Shown here: in pieces, positions 8,519 through 16,806 of the stretch
How positions within the stretch are numbered: the stretch's first letter is position 1
Layout of the letters: the number at the start of each line of letters is the position of its first letter
Origin: Parapedobacter indicus
GTDB lineage: Bacteria > Bacteroidota > Bacteroidia > Sphingobacteriales > Sphingobacteriaceae
Direction of reading: 5' to 3'
Length of the DNA stretch: 64,000 nt
Assembly (NCBI RefSeq): GCF_900113765.1
Contig: NZ_FOQO01000012.1
Span: 1 to 64,000, forward strand
Position numbers and translations under genes: made by a program
Notes under the pieces: model-generated
What the model was told of the DNA's origin: nothing
What the model saw: the letters and a program-made list of their open reading frames with translations, nothing else
Databases searched by the model: none

Positions 8519-8765
8519 TGTTTTCCATGTGGAAAACCACAGAAAAATCGGGACAAGGATAGAATGTTGACAATTTTTAGATGGGATGTATTGCTGGGCC
8601 TGTTTTTACAAAAAATTACACCTAATTTATTGATTGTTAGATGCATATCCGATATTTTAATTTTTAATTTTTTAGCTGATTTTTTTTTGCCATCTTCGTT
8701 TCACGGAGAAGTTATCAACATTTTTTCGGTCATTTATTGTAAATCAACTTATTAAGAATTAACGA
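8519..8765 (+). other. AT-rich region upstream of dnaA with DnaA-box-like sites
   Basis: A 247-nt gene-free stretch. It contains TGTGGAAAA at 8528-8536 (reverse complement TTTTCCACA) and TTATCAACA at 8712-8720, each one mismatch from the DnaA box TTATCCACA. It also has long T/A tracts around 8655-8690. It could be the dnaA control region (autoregulation), and a role in replication origin cannot be excluded. Only two weak boxes are visible. Confidence 0.4.
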
Positions 8766-10193
8766 ATGGAAAAAACGAGCACGAGTGTATGGAATAGTTG
8801 TTTGCAGATCATAAAAGATAATATTCCTGCACAAAGTTATAAGACCTGGTTTGAGCCTGTTAAGGCTGTACGATTGGAGGGCAACGTTTTGACTATTCAA
8901 GTACCGAGTTTGTTTTTTTATGAATGGCTTGAAGAGCACTATGTAGGGTTGCTTCGTAAAACGATAAAAAAACATTTGGGTGAAAATGGGAGGCTGGAGT
9001 ATAACATCGTCGTCGAAAAGTCATCTACAAGCAATCCTTACACGACTAACATTCCTTCAAGCGGCAATGGGGCCGAGGCCAAGAAGCAATCTATCCCGAT
9101 TCCTGTTGCCTTGAATAAAGATATTAAGAATCCATTTGTTATTCCAGGGCTTAAAAAACTGCAGGTGGATCCGCAGTTGAACCAGCATTATACATTCGAT
9201 AATTTTATTGAAGGAGAATGTAACCGTTTGGCGCGATCTGCAGGATTTGCTGTGGCTAGCAAGCCGGGCGGTACGTCGTTCAATCCGCTAATGATTTATG
9301 GAGGTGTAGGATTGGGTAAAACACACTTGGCCCAGGCGATAGGCAATGAAATCAAGCGTAACCTGCCCGATAAGCTGGTTATCTACGTATCCTGTGAAAA
9401 ATTTTGTCAGCAATTTGTCGACTCCCTGAAAAATAATACGATTAACGATTTTGTCAATTTCTACCAAGCAATGGATGTGATCATTATGGATGATGTGCAT
9501 AATTTTGCAGGTAAGGAGCGGACGCAGGATATTTTCTTCCATATTTTTAATCATTTGCATCAATCGAGCAAACAGATTATTCTTACTTCAGATAAACCGC
9601 CCAAGGATCTCGCTGGGTTGGAAGAGCGTCTCCTAAGCCGATTTAAGTGGGGGCTTTCTGCCGATATGCAGGTGCCGGATTTGGAAACCCGTATGGCCAT
9701 TCTGAAAAAGAAGATGTATACGGACGGGATCGAACTGCCAGACAACGTGATTGAGTACGTAGCCAACCAAATAGATAATAGTGTTCGCGAACTCGAAGGC
9801 GCGATGGTATCTTTACTGGCCCAGGCTACGCTGAACAAAAAGGAAATTGACCTGAACCTGGCTAAGTCCATGCTGAAAAATTTCATCAGGAACACCCACA
9901 AGGAAATTTCGATGGATTATATTCAGAAATTGGTATGTGATTATTTTGAGGTGCCTGTCGAAATGGTCAAATCAAAAGTAAGGAAACGGGAGATTGTGCA
10001 GGCCCGGCAAATCTCCATGTATTTGGCTAAAAATCATACAAAGACCTCGTTGAAATCCATTGGCGCTTTCTTTGGAGGCCGTGACCATTCTACCGTCATC
10101 TATGCCTGTCAGACGGTTGAAGACCTGATTGAGACCGACAAGAAATTCAAAGCATACGTACAGGATATTCAGAAAAAATTAAAGACCAGTTAA
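8766..10193 (+). CDS. dnaA: Chromosomal replication initiator DnaA
   Basis: The 475-residue AAA+ initiator. Domain I is at the N-terminus (WNSCLQIIKDNIPAQSYKTWF). A variable linker runs to about residue 115. The ATPase domain has Walker A GGVGLGKTH near residue 178 and Walker B VIIMDDVH near 238, with the arginine-finger region LLSRFKWGL. The C-terminal DNA-binding domain ends with GGRDHSTVIYACQ. It opens origin DNA at DnaA boxes. Transcribed alone, with a terminator at 10199-10233. Start ATG at 8766 fits the family. Confidence 0.98.
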   Translation: MEKTSTSVWNSCLQIIKDNIPAQSYKTWFEPVKAVRLEGNVLTIQVPSLFFYEWLEEHYVGLLRKTIKKHLGENGRLEYNIVVEKSSTSNPYTTNIPSSGNGAEAKKQSIPIPVALNKDIKNPFVIPGLKKLQVDPQLNQHYTFDNFIEGECNRLARSAGFAVASKPGGTSFNPLMIYGGVGLGKTHLAQAIGNEIKRNLPDKLVIYVSCEKFCQQFVDSLKNNTINDFVNFYQAMDVIIMDDVHNFAGKERTQDIFFHIFNHLHQSSKQIILTSDKPPKDLAGLEERLLSRFKWGLSADMQVPDLETRMAILKKKMYTDGIELPDNVIEYVANQIDNSVRELEGAMVSLLAQATLNKKEIDLNLAKSMLKNFIRNTHKEISMDYIQKLVCDYFEVPVEMVKSKVRKREIVQARQISMYLAKNHTKTSLKSIGAFFGGRDHSTVIYACQTVEDLIETDKKFKAYVQDIQKKLKTS

Positions 10194-10198
10194 CCAAA

Positions 10199-10233
10199 CA
10201 AAAAGGCGGTCTATTTCAGTCGGCCGCCTTTTT
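10199..10233 (+). terminator. Rho-independent terminator after dnaA
   Basis: AAAAGGCGG (left arm to 10209) pairs with CCGCCTTTT (from 10224), ending in a T-run. Being symmetrical (A-tract before, T-tract after), it could also stop the converging lpxK transcript. Confidence 0.8.
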
Positions 10234-10286
10234 AGTAAACCTGAATCGCTGTTTCGAAGCTTTTGCGACCGCCACTCTTGGCACAC

Positions 10287-10841
10287 CTAAAGTAGCAATT
10301 CGGCCACTTCTTGCCAGTTGTTTACCCGCTCATATCCGGTAATAAGTAAATTGTGGGGTGAGGAAAAAAGTAATCTCCGTCCCGAAAAATGAGCAAGATT
10401 TTTTATACGGTCGTCAATCATGATGTCCGCCGCAACGATTTTATCTCCTGTGAACGCAATGTTCGTCCAGGGAATAAACGGAAAATGGTGTGCTAGCCAA
10501 TCTAGTTTGTCTTCCAATGAATTCCTGAATTCCGTTGCAGCCGATACGATGTAAACATTGTAGCGCGTTTGCAGCTGTTTTACAGTTTTGATAGCACCCG
10601 GCATGGGTGGGATGTCTTTAAAGAACCCCTTTTCATGGGCATAGATCTTCCATTGGCCGTTTAAGTTTTCGGGAAGATTTTCATGAAGTTCCTTTCCAGG
10701 CGCTTGGTGAATATCCATTGCGATTCCATAGTCGCGATTATAAAGGACCAAAAATTTATGTAAAGTATCGGCTATCACCTCGTCCATGTCGATCACCAAA
10801 CGGGGCTTTTCGTCACGTATTGTAGAATCTTTATTTAGCAT
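10287..10841 (-). CDS. 5'(3')-deoxyribonucleotidase-like HAD phosphatase (NT5C family)
   Basis: About 184 residues. HAD motif I is DMDEVIADT near the N-terminus (nucleophile Asp and the +2 Asp). Then come the SAATEF motif II region and DIMIDDRI as motif IV. The pattern fits the 5' nucleotidase, deoxy(pyrimidine) cytosolic type C family, which dephosphorylates nucleoside monophosphates. I chose the ATG at 10841, 16 nt after the lpxK stop. A longer frame to 10889 would overlap lpxK. Co-transcribed with lpxK, though no functional link is obvious. Confidence 0.8.
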   Translation of the reverse strand: MLNKDSTIRDEKPRLVIDMDEVIADTLHKFLVLYNRDYGIAMDIHQAPGKELHENLPENLNGQWKIYAHEKGFFKDIPPMPGAIKTVKQLQTRYNVYIVSAATEFRNSLEDKLDWLAHHFPFIPWTNIAFTGDKIVAADIMIDDRIKNLAHFSGRRLLFSSPHNLLITGYERVNNWQEVAELLL

Positions 10842-10857
10842 CTCCAAAACTAATAAT

Positions 10858-11928
10858 TTAAACCGAATCAACCCCTGAGGCAGTAGCACAATAACCGAGT
10901 ATTAACTGTTGAAGAATGCGTTCGTCTTGCTCACCGAACTGCGCCCGGATCGGCACCAGGTATACCGGTAAATCGGCCAAACTTCCGGAAAGTGCCGGCG
11001 TCAATAGCCTTTGGGCATCTTTTTCGGTTGTGATAACTAATTTGGATGAGTTGCGAATTTCATCGAATCGGGTCGTGATCGTTCGCACGGTTGCAAGCGT
11101 ATACCGATAATGGTCTGGATAACGGATGTGAACAATCTCCTGGACCTGCTCCTGGAGATAATCGTACAAGGGGATGGGGTTGGCAATACCAGTTACCAGC
11201 AGAATCGTATGTTTTTTTGTCAGCATTGCCTCGTTTGCATGCTTATCCGGCTGCAAGCTTACCAACGGGCTGTAGTGAATACTGGAAAACAGCACGGGTA
11301 TGTGCAGGGGCAAGTCAAGAGAACGGCGAATCCACTGCTTTTCTCCCTCGGTTGCAGCAGGGGGCGTCTTGGTGATCACCACCATGTCGGCACGTCGGCG
11401 TTCTCGGAAGCTATCGCGGTAATTGCCCGCTGGCAGCAGCCACTTACGTTGGCTTACGGATCGGTAGTCAAAAAGCAGGATAGCGAATCCCGGCCGCAAT
11501 GCCCGGTGTTGATAGGCGTCATCCAATATGACCGCCTCGTGGCCACTTTGAAACAACAGCCGGATACCGCGGACACGATTTTCGTCGACGGCTACCGTAA
11601 CATGAGGAAACTTTCGTTTGAACTGAAGTGGTTCGTCACCACATTGCTCAACGGTGCCATCAATAGGTACTGTTAAAAATCCGCGTGTCTTCCGCCCGTA
11701 GCCGCGGCTCAGTGTGGCCACCTCATACTTCCCGTTGAGCAGCTTCACTAAATACTCCGTCATTGGACTTTTACCCGTGCCGCCTACGGCTAGGTTTCCT
11801 ACAACGATAACCGGCTTACTAAAAACGGTGCTTTTGGCCCATCCCCAATCGTAACACCGATTGCGAATCCAAACAATCAAGCCATATAACATAGAAAAGG
11901 GTAATAAGAGCAACCTGAGATAAGCCAT
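10858..11928 (-). CDS. lpxK: Tetraacyldisaccharide 4'-kinase (lipid A synthesis)
   Basis: Phosphorylates the 4' position of the lipid A precursor at the inner membrane. About 356 residues: N-terminal membrane-associated segment MAYLRLLLLPFSMLYGLI, then Walker A in VVGNLAVGGTGKSPMTEYL. The family signature LSRGYGRKTRGF and GDEPLQFKRKFP follow, then VILDDAYQHR (family DDGFQHR equivalent). The ATG at 11928 is supported by the conserved start of the family. Its promoter (11935-11965) ends only 6 nt before the ATG, so the mRNA would be almost leaderless. The 5'-nucleotidase gene follows. Confidence 0.95.
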   Translation of the reverse strand: MAYLRLLLLPFSMLYGLIVWIRNRCYDWGWAKSTVFSKPVIVVGNLAVGGTGKSPMTEYLVKLLNGKYEVATLSRGYGRKTRGFLTVPIDGTVEQCGDEPLQFKRKFPHVTVAVDENRVRGIRLLFQSGHEAVILDDAYQHRALRPGFAILLFDYRSVSQRKWLLPAGNYRDSFRERRRADMVVITKTPPAATEGEKQWIRRSLDLPLHIPVLFSSIHYSPLVSLQPDKHANEAMLTKKHTILLVTGIANPIPLYDYLQEQVQEIVHIRYPDHYRYTLATVRTITTRFDEIRNSSKLVITTEKDAQRLLTPALSGSLADLPVYLVPIRAQFGEQDERILQQLILGYCATASGVDSV

Positions 11929-11934
11929 GGACAA

Positions 11935-11965
11935 CAAACTTAGCTAAATTGCCTGTTAAAAGCAA
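11935..11965 (-). promoter_or_regulatory. Promoter of lpxK abutting the start codon
   Basis: Minus strand: TTG (11965-11963), 20-nt spacer, TAAGTTTG (11942-11935), then 6 nt, then ATG. An exact consensus match that predicts a 5' leader of only a few nucleotides. Confidence 0.7.
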
Positions 11966-12165
11966 TTATTGGGGCGCACGACAAAACGTTGGAAGATTTG
12001 ATGAAGTAAAACCACGAAGTGTCCAGCGAAGCAAGCTTGTGTGCCATTGAAAATAAGAACGTAACGAAAACCGGACAAAGTGAACTCATTCATGCCGAGT
12101 AATTTGTCGCATGCTGATTCAGGTGAAAAATAGCAAATCCATTCCTTTTGCGTACATTCGTCAGA

Positions 12166-12777
12166 ATGAACGTACTGATCATAGTCGCCACGGAAGGAGA
12201 AATCGGCCCTTTCCTTCGATTACCCGAATGGCAGCGGAGGGGAACGGACGTGTTGGTAACGGGAGTGGGAATGGTAGCCACCGCATTTGCATTGGGAAAA
12301 AAGCTAGCCACCCATCGCTATGATTTGTTGCTGAATATCGGCATTGCCGGTAGTTTTGACCGTTCGATTCCATTGGGCGACGTGGTGTGCGTATATCAGG
12401 ATACGTTTGCTGAATTAGGCGCTGAAGATGGGGGCGATTTTTTGGACAGCGATCGGCTGGGGCTTGGGCAACCTACTTTTGAAGGACTCCATCAGGGATA
12501 TCCGGCACTCAACAACCTGCTTAAGTGCCGGGGTATTACAGTCAATAAGGTACATGGCAACGATGCGGCGATCGCAGAAATCGTGCAACGACTGGACCCT
12601 CAAACGGAAAGCATGGAAGGAGCGGCGGTATTCTACGGCGCATATCAATTGGGGCTCCCGGCCATCCAGGTGCGTGCTATTTCAAATTACGTTGAACGCC
12701 GCAACAAAGCCAACTGGGAAATTCCGCGGGCTATCGAAAATCTCAACGGCTGGCTACGGGCATTTTTCAACCTCTAG
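12166..12777 (+). CDS. mqnB: Futalosine hydrolase
   Basis: A 203-residue nucleoside-phosphorylase-fold hydrolase that cleaves futalosine in the alternative menaquinone pathway. Visible are ATEGEIGPF at the N-terminus, VTGVGMVATAFALGK, LLLNIGIAGSF, the MEGAA segment (PQTESMEGAAVFY) that binds the ribose in this fold, and the C-terminal ISNYVERRNKANWEIPRAI. The last is characteristic of futalosine hydrolases rather than MTA/SAH nucleosidase. Start at ATG 12166, 5 nt after a TACATTCG box. Menaquinone is the usual quinone of Bacteroidota. A candidate aminodeoxyfutalosine deaminase lies at 26057. Confidence 0.88.
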   Translation: MNVLIIVATEGEIGPFLRLPEWQRRGTDVLVTGVGMVATAFALGKKLATHRYDLLLNIGIAGSFDRSIPLGDVVCVYQDTFAELGAEDGGDFLDSDRLGLGQPTFEGLHQGYPALNNLLKCRGITVNKVHGNDAAIAEIVQRLDPQTESMEGAAVFYGAYQLGLPAIQVRAISNYVERRNKANWEIPRAIENLNGWLRAFFNL

Positions 12778-12878
12778 TGGTGTTTAAGACAAAAATTTGA
12801 CACGGACAGGTGGGTAAAATATCAATAAATTGTAGTAGGTTTGCGTGCTGGAAAAATAGTTGATACGATATACAACGG

Positions 12879-13865
12879 ATGAGAGAAATACAATTCAGAG
12901 AAGCACTTCGTGAGGCCATGAACGAAGAAATGCGTAAAGATGAGAAGATCTTTTTGATGGGGGAAGAAGTGGCGGAATACAACGGGGCGTATAAGGTCAG
13001 CCAAGGTATGTTAGACGAATTTGGCCCCAAACGGGTGATAGACACGCCCATCGCTGAGCTTGGCTTTGCAGGTATCGGCATTGGAGCTGCTATGAACGGC
13101 CTGAAACCGATCATTGAATTTATGACGTTCAATTTCTCATTGGTTGCTATTGATCAGGTAATCAACTCCGCCGCCAAAATGTATTCCATGAGTGGTGGGC
13201 AATTTCCCATTCCAATGGTGTTCCGTGGCCCAACCGGCAATGCAGGTCAACTGGCGGCGCAACACTCCCAGAATTTCGAAAATTGGTATGCCAATACACC
13301 GGGGCTTAAGGTAGTGGTTCCTGCGAATCCATACGATGCGAAAGGACTGCTGAAACAATCCATCCTCGATCCAGATCCGGTTATTTTCATGGAGTCTGAA
13401 GTGATGTATGGCGATAAAGGAGAGGTTCCTGAAGAAGAATATTACCTGGAATTGGGTAAAGCCCACACCGTCAAGAAAGGTAATGATGTCACCGTCGTCA
13501 CATTTGGAAAAATGCTGCCCCGAGTTGTACAGCCCGCTGTAGAAGAACTGACCAAGGAGGGAATCGACGTTGACTTGATCAATCTGCGTACCGTACGCCC
13601 GATTGATTACGGAGCGATTATCAATTCTGTTAAGACAACCAATCGCCTGGTGATCGTAGAAGAAGCGTGGCCTTTGGCCTCCATCTCTTCGGAAATTGCC
13701 TACAAGGTACAACGCGAAGCGTTCGATTATTTGGATGCGCCTGTCGTTCGAATTACTTCCGCAGACGTTCCGTTGCCTTATGCACCTACGCTGCTGCAAG
13801 CTGCTTTACCTAGTATAGAACGGGTAGTGAAAGCCGTCAAAGAGGTAATGTATATTAAAAAGTAA
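12879..13865 (+). CDS. pdhB: Pyruvate dehydrogenase E1 component, beta subunit
   Basis: The 328-residue E1-beta, which pairs with PdhA to form the TPP-binding E1 heterotetramer. Visible are REIQFREALREAMNEEM at the start, FLMGEEVAEYNGAYKVSQG, DTPIAELGFAGIGIGAA, FRGPTGNAGQLAAQHSQ and the C-terminal transketolase domain with LINLRTVRPID and IVEEAWPLASIS. A TAGGTTTG box lies at 12836-12843. Transcribed alone, with its own terminator, away from pdhA-pdhC. Confidence 0.96.
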   Translation: MREIQFREALREAMNEEMRKDEKIFLMGEEVAEYNGAYKVSQGMLDEFGPKRVIDTPIAELGFAGIGIGAAMNGLKPIIEFMTFNFSLVAIDQVINSAAKMYSMSGGQFPIPMVFRGPTGNAGQLAAQHSQNFENWYANTPGLKVVVPANPYDAKGLLKQSILDPDPVIFMESEVMYGDKGEVPEEEYYLELGKAHTVKKGNDVTVVTFGKMLPRVVQPAVEELTKEGIDVDLINLRTVRPIDYGAIINSVKTTNRLVIVEEAWPLASISSEIAYKVQREAFDYLDAPVVRITSADVPLPYAPTLLQAALPSIERVVKAVKEVMYIKK

Positions 13866-13889
13866 AAAGTAATAAATAAAAAAATTACG

Positions 13890-13920
13890 GCCCGTCTTCG
13901 AAACAAAGACGGGCTTTTCT
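13890..13920 (+). terminator. Rho-independent terminator after pdhB
   Basis: GCCCGTCTT (13890-13898) pairs with AAGACGGGC (13906-13914), followed by TTTTCTTGTT. Confidence 0.88.
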
Positions 13921-13972
13921 TGTTACATGCTATATCAGTTAGTTTAACATACGCATTACCAATTTTTACCTG

Positions 13973-13980
13973 AAAGGAGG
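13973..13980 (+). promoter_or_regulatory. Canonical Shine-Dalgarno site of the DoxX-like gene
   Basis: AAAGGAGG lies 7 nt before the ATG at 13988. Such a full SD match is rare among the genes here and fixes this start. Confidence 0.7.
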
Positions 13981-13987
13981 TTAGCTT

Positions 13988-14422
13988 ATGAATGTCATCG
14001 AACGAATCGAACATTGGGGAGATGCCCATCATCCCCGCTGGTTGGACGTGGTTCGTATTGCTTTGGGCATTGTTATTTTTCTTAAGGGCGTTACCTTTCT
14101 TGCGGATACTGAATCGCTGCGGCAGCTTATCGAACAGACCCACATTAAGATCTATACGTGGGGAATTGTTCATTACATCGCCTTTGCGCATTTGGTAGGC
14201 GGAATATTGATCGCCATCGGGTTGCTCACACGCGTAGCCATCGGTTTTCAGCTGCCGGTGTTGATCGGTGCTGTTTTTTTTATCAATAGCACACGGGGAT
14301 TTTCATTTCTTAATTCCGAATTGTGGATCTCACTTGTCGTGTTGGTTTTGTTAGTCATTTTCTTTGTGATTGGGTCCGGCCCTTATTCGTTGGATCATCA
14401 GATGCGTGAACGACGCACATAA
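13988..14422 (+). CDS. DoxX family membrane protein
   Basis: A 144-residue protein with four predicted membrane helices: VVRIALGIVIFLKGVTFL, a segment around VHYIAFAHLVGGILIAIGLL, VAIGFQLPVLIGAVFFI, and a C-terminal helix in LVVLVLLVIFFVIGSG. The arrangement fits DoxX-like proteins, whose role is mostly unknown (some are linked to redox or sulfur metabolism). The start is set by a strong SD at 13973-13980. It stands between pdhB and metZ and is probably transcribed alone. Confidence 0.8.
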   Translation: MNVIERIEHWGDAHHPRWLDVVRIALGIVIFLKGVTFLADTESLRQLIEQTHIKIYTWGIVHYIAFAHLVGGILIAIGLLTRVAIGFQLPVLIGAVFFINSTRGFSFLNSELWISLVVLVLLVIFFVIGSGPYSLDHQMRERRT

Positions 14423-14428
14423 AAATGT

Positions 14429-14469
14429 CACGCAAGGCGCTGGGTCACAAAGGCGCGGTTTCGCGATTC
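14429..14469 (+). repeat. Degenerate CGCAAAGGCGC-type intergenic repeat
   Basis: Contains ACGCAAGGCGC and ACAAAGGCGCGG followed by TTTCGCGA. A related stretch on the minus strand lies at 57740-57779. Looks like a decayed short dispersed repeat rather than a gene. Confidence 0.35.
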
Positions 14470-14503
14470 TACGGTTTTAGAACTTTTCGCCCTTCGCGAG
14501 AAT

Positions 14504-14534
14504 TTGCATATCCCCGTAACTTTGGCTAAGTTTG
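14504..14534 (+). promoter_or_regulatory. Promoter of metZ
   Basis: TTG at 14504-14506, 20-nt spacer, TAAGTTTG at 14527-14534. A second -7-like TAACTTTG occurs at 14517-14524. The -7 box ends 17 nt before the ATG at 14552, so the upstream in-frame start at 14504 cannot be used from this promoter. Confidence 0.7.
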
Positions 14535-14551
14535 TGCGACGAAAATTGGAC

Positions 14552-15718
14552 ATGAACGAACAGACAAAGGCCATCCGGGAGCAGGCCGACCGCACCCCCT
14601 ATCGGGAGCATGCCGTACCTCTATACCTTACTTCCAGCTTTATTTTTGACAGCGCCGAACAGGGGCGCGCGATCTTTGCGGAGGAAGAAACAGGTAATGT
14701 ATATTCCCGTTATTCCAATCCCAATACAACCGAGTTTATCAATAAAGTGTGTGCCATGGAAGGAGCCGAGGCAGGGTTGGCTTTTTCTTCTGGAATGGCG
14801 GCAGTGTTTGCTTCTTTCGCCGCGTTGCTCAAAAGCGGTGACCATATCGTTTCCTGTCGGGCAATATTTGGTTCTACGCACCAGTTGTTCACTAAATTGT
14901 TTCCACGTTGGGGAATTACCACTACCTACGTGGATGCTGCGAAGCCCGAAGATTGGGAGAAAGCCATCCAGCCCAATACGCGGATGATTTTTCTAGAGAC
15001 ACCCTCCAACCCCGGATTGGAATTAGTCGATTTAGCATGGTTGGGCGCATTCAAGGAAAAGTATCCCGATATCATCCTCAATGTAGACAATTGCTTTGCG
15101 ACGCCCCATCTGCAGAAGCCAATCCAGTATGGTTTTGATTTGGTGAGTCATTCGGCAACTAAATACATGGACGGCCAAGGTCGCGTATTGGGTGGGATCG
15201 TGGTCGGCAAGAAGGCGCTCATCGATGAGTTGATGTTTTTTATGCGTAATACCGGACCATCCTTATCGCCCTTTAATGCGTGGGTGCTCTCCAAAAGTTT
15301 GGAAACATTAGGGCTACGGATGGATCGCCATTGCAGCAATGCACTGCGTGTGGCCGAAGTATTGGAAGCCCATCCCGAAGTGGAAACGGTACGCTATCCT
15401 TACCTTTCCTCTCATCCCCAATACGAACTGGCGAAAAAGCAAATGAAAGGAGGGGGCGGCGTCGTCACCTTTGTCATCAAAGGTGGATTCGATCGAGCCA
15501 AGCGTTTTCTGGATGCGTTGGAAATGATCCGCATTACTTCCAATTTGGGTGATTCTCGCACCATTGCCACACACCCGGCATCTACCACCCATTCGAAATT
15601 AGCCGAAGCAGAACGTTTGCAGCTTGGCATACAGCCCGGCAGCATACGGATATCCGTGGGATTGGAAGATGTGGACGATATTCTAGCCGATATTACACGG
15701 GCATTGGATAACGCTTAA
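14552..15718 (+). CDS. metZ: O-succinylhomoserine/O-acetylhomoserine sulfhydrylase (Cys/Met metabolism PLP enzyme)
   Basis: About 388 residues of the cystathionine gamma-synthase family. Probable role is homocysteine formation from an acylhomoserine and sulfide. Visible are YLTSSFIFDSAE, YSRYSNPNT, the cofactor segment FSSGMAAVFA, LETPSNPGLELVD and the PLP Lys in SHSATKYMDGQGRVLGG. RITSNLGDSRTIATHPASTTH occurs near the C-terminus. The glycine-rich VLGGIVVG stretch after the PLP lysine fits MetZ-type sulfhydrylases. Start at ATG 14552 follows a consensus promoter. The OsmC-like gene starts 15 nt after, suggesting a shared transcript. Cystathionine gamma-synthase cannot be fully excluded. Confidence 0.88.
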   Translation: MNEQTKAIREQADRTPYREHAVPLYLTSSFIFDSAEQGRAIFAEEETGNVYSRYSNPNTTEFINKVCAMEGAEAGLAFSSGMAAVFASFAALLKSGDHIVSCRAIFGSTHQLFTKLFPRWGITTTYVDAAKPEDWEKAIQPNTRMIFLETPSNPGLELVDLAWLGAFKEKYPDIILNVDNCFATPHLQKPIQYGFDLVSHSATKYMDGQGRVLGGIVVGKKALIDELMFFMRNTGPSLSPFNAWVLSKSLETLGLRMDRHCSNALRVAEVLEAHPEVETVRYPYLSSHPQYELAKKQMKGGGGVVTFVIKGGFDRAKRFLDALEMIRITSNLGDSRTIATHPASTTHSKLAEAERLQLGIQPGSIRISVGLEDVDDILADITRALDNA

Positions 15719-15733
15719 ACGAGTAACAACACT

Positions 15734-16150
15734 ATGAAGATATCACTTCAACGAACAAATGATGCCGTACACTTTGAGGGAACAAGTGACTCCGCGGATG
15801 TACGCGTGCATATCGATGGTTCACCCAGCATTGGCGGCGAAGGTTTAGGCGTACGACCCATGGAACTGGTGCTAATGGCACTAGGTTCGTGTAGCGCCTT
15901 GGATTTGGTTAATATCTTAAAGAAGCAGCGTCAACAGATTGACGATGTCAAAATAGATGTAAAGGGGCAGCGCCGGGAGGAGATTCCTACGATCTTCACC
16001 GACATCCATATCTCTTTTTACCTAAAGGGAAATATGGATCAGGCCAAAGCTGAAAAAGCAGCTGAATTAGCCGTGAAAAAATACTGCTCCGTGCACGACA
16101 TGCTCGCCGCGGGTGGCGTAAATATTACCTATAGTATCGAAATTCACTAA
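15734..16150 (+). CDS. OsmC family protein
   Basis: A 138-residue OsmC/Ohr-like protein. Two conserved cysteines sit in the expected places: GSCSALD (about residue 53) and KKYCSVHDML (about residue 117). They form the thiol pair that reduces organic peroxides in this family. Its closest relatives are the YhfA-type OsmC proteins rather than Ohr, judging by EGLGVRPMELVLMALGSCSA. It follows metZ by 15 nt, so a link to sulfur metabolism or thiol stress is plausible but inferred. Confidence 0.87.
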   Translation: MKISLQRTNDAVHFEGTSDSADVRVHIDGSPSIGGEGLGVRPMELVLMALGSCSALDLVNILKKQRQQIDDVKIDVKGQRREEIPTIFTDIHISFYLKGNMDQAKAEKAAELAVKKYCSVHDMLAAGGVNITYSIEIH

Positions 16151-16217
16151 TGTCTTAATGCTGGTTGCTGATTTGCAAAAATTAACCTAGTTCAATGAAT
16201 GTTTAAACATTGACGGG

Positions 16218-16225
16218 TATCTTTG
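16218..16225 (+). promoter_or_regulatory. Promoter -7 box for the YceI gene
   Basis: TATCTTTG, exact TAnnTTTG, 25 nt before the ATG at 16251. No clear TTG at the expected distance. Confidence 0.5.
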
Positions 16226-16250
16226 TGTTATATAAAAAAACGAAAGAATT

Positions 16251-16781
16251 ATGGCAACTACATGGAAATTAGACCCTACCCATTCAGAGGTAGCATTCAA
16301 AGTAAAGCATTTGGTTATCACGACCGTTACCGGCTATTTCCGGTCCTTTGATGGAACGGTTGTAACGGAAGATGAAACGGACTTCACTACAGGTAAAGTT
16401 AGTTTCAGTATTGATACTTCCAGTATCGATACCAATCAGTCCCAACGGGATGAGCATTTGAAATCAGCCGATTTCTTCAATGCAGCGCAATATCCGCAAA
16501 TTACGTTCACTTCGACATCAATAGAAGAAAAAGGAAGCGATGCGTTTCTTCTCCATGGCAATTTAACCGTTGGCAACGTGACCAAGCCAATTGCATTCAA
16601 TGTGGAATTTGGCGGCACAGTGATGGATCCCTATGGTAATTTCAAGGCGGGTTTTGAGGTATCCGGCAAAATAAGCCGGAAGGAATTCGGACTCACCTGG
16701 AGTGCCGTAACCGAGGCAGGTGCCGTTGTGGTCAGTGACGATGTGAAAATACAAGCGAGTGTACAGTTCGTAAAGCAATAA
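16251..16781 (+). CDS. YceI family lipocalin-like protein (no signal peptide)
   Basis: A 176-residue YceI-domain protein with typical WKLDPTHSEVAFKVKHL at the start, then SFSIDTSSIDTNQSQRDEHLKSADFF and LTVGNVTKPIAF. It ends with FGLTWSAVTEAGAVVVSDDVKIQ. The family binds polyisoprenoids or amphiphilic ligands in a beta-barrel. No signal peptide is visible, so this copy is probably cytoplasmic. A hairpin follows that it shares with the converging DUF2157 gene. Confidence 0.92.
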   Translation: MATTWKLDPTHSEVAFKVKHLVITTVTGYFRSFDGTVVTEDETDFTTGKVSFSIDTSSIDTNQSQRDEHLKSADFFNAAQYPQITFTSTSIEEKGSDAFLLHGNLTVGNVTKPIAFNVEFGGTVMDPYGNFKAGFEVSGKISRKEFGLTWSAVTEAGAVVVSDDVKIQASVQFVKQ

Positions 16782-16806
16782 CCGTTTCATTCTTCTTTCT
16801 TCGAGC

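Noticed and set aside
8519..8765. Replication origin oriC
   Set aside because: Only two imperfect DnaA boxes are visible and no GC-skew data can be seen in one window; kept as a dnaA control region.
13137..13799. Minus-strand ORF of 220 codons antisense to pdhB
   Set aside because: Fully covered by pdhB; no recognisable protein.
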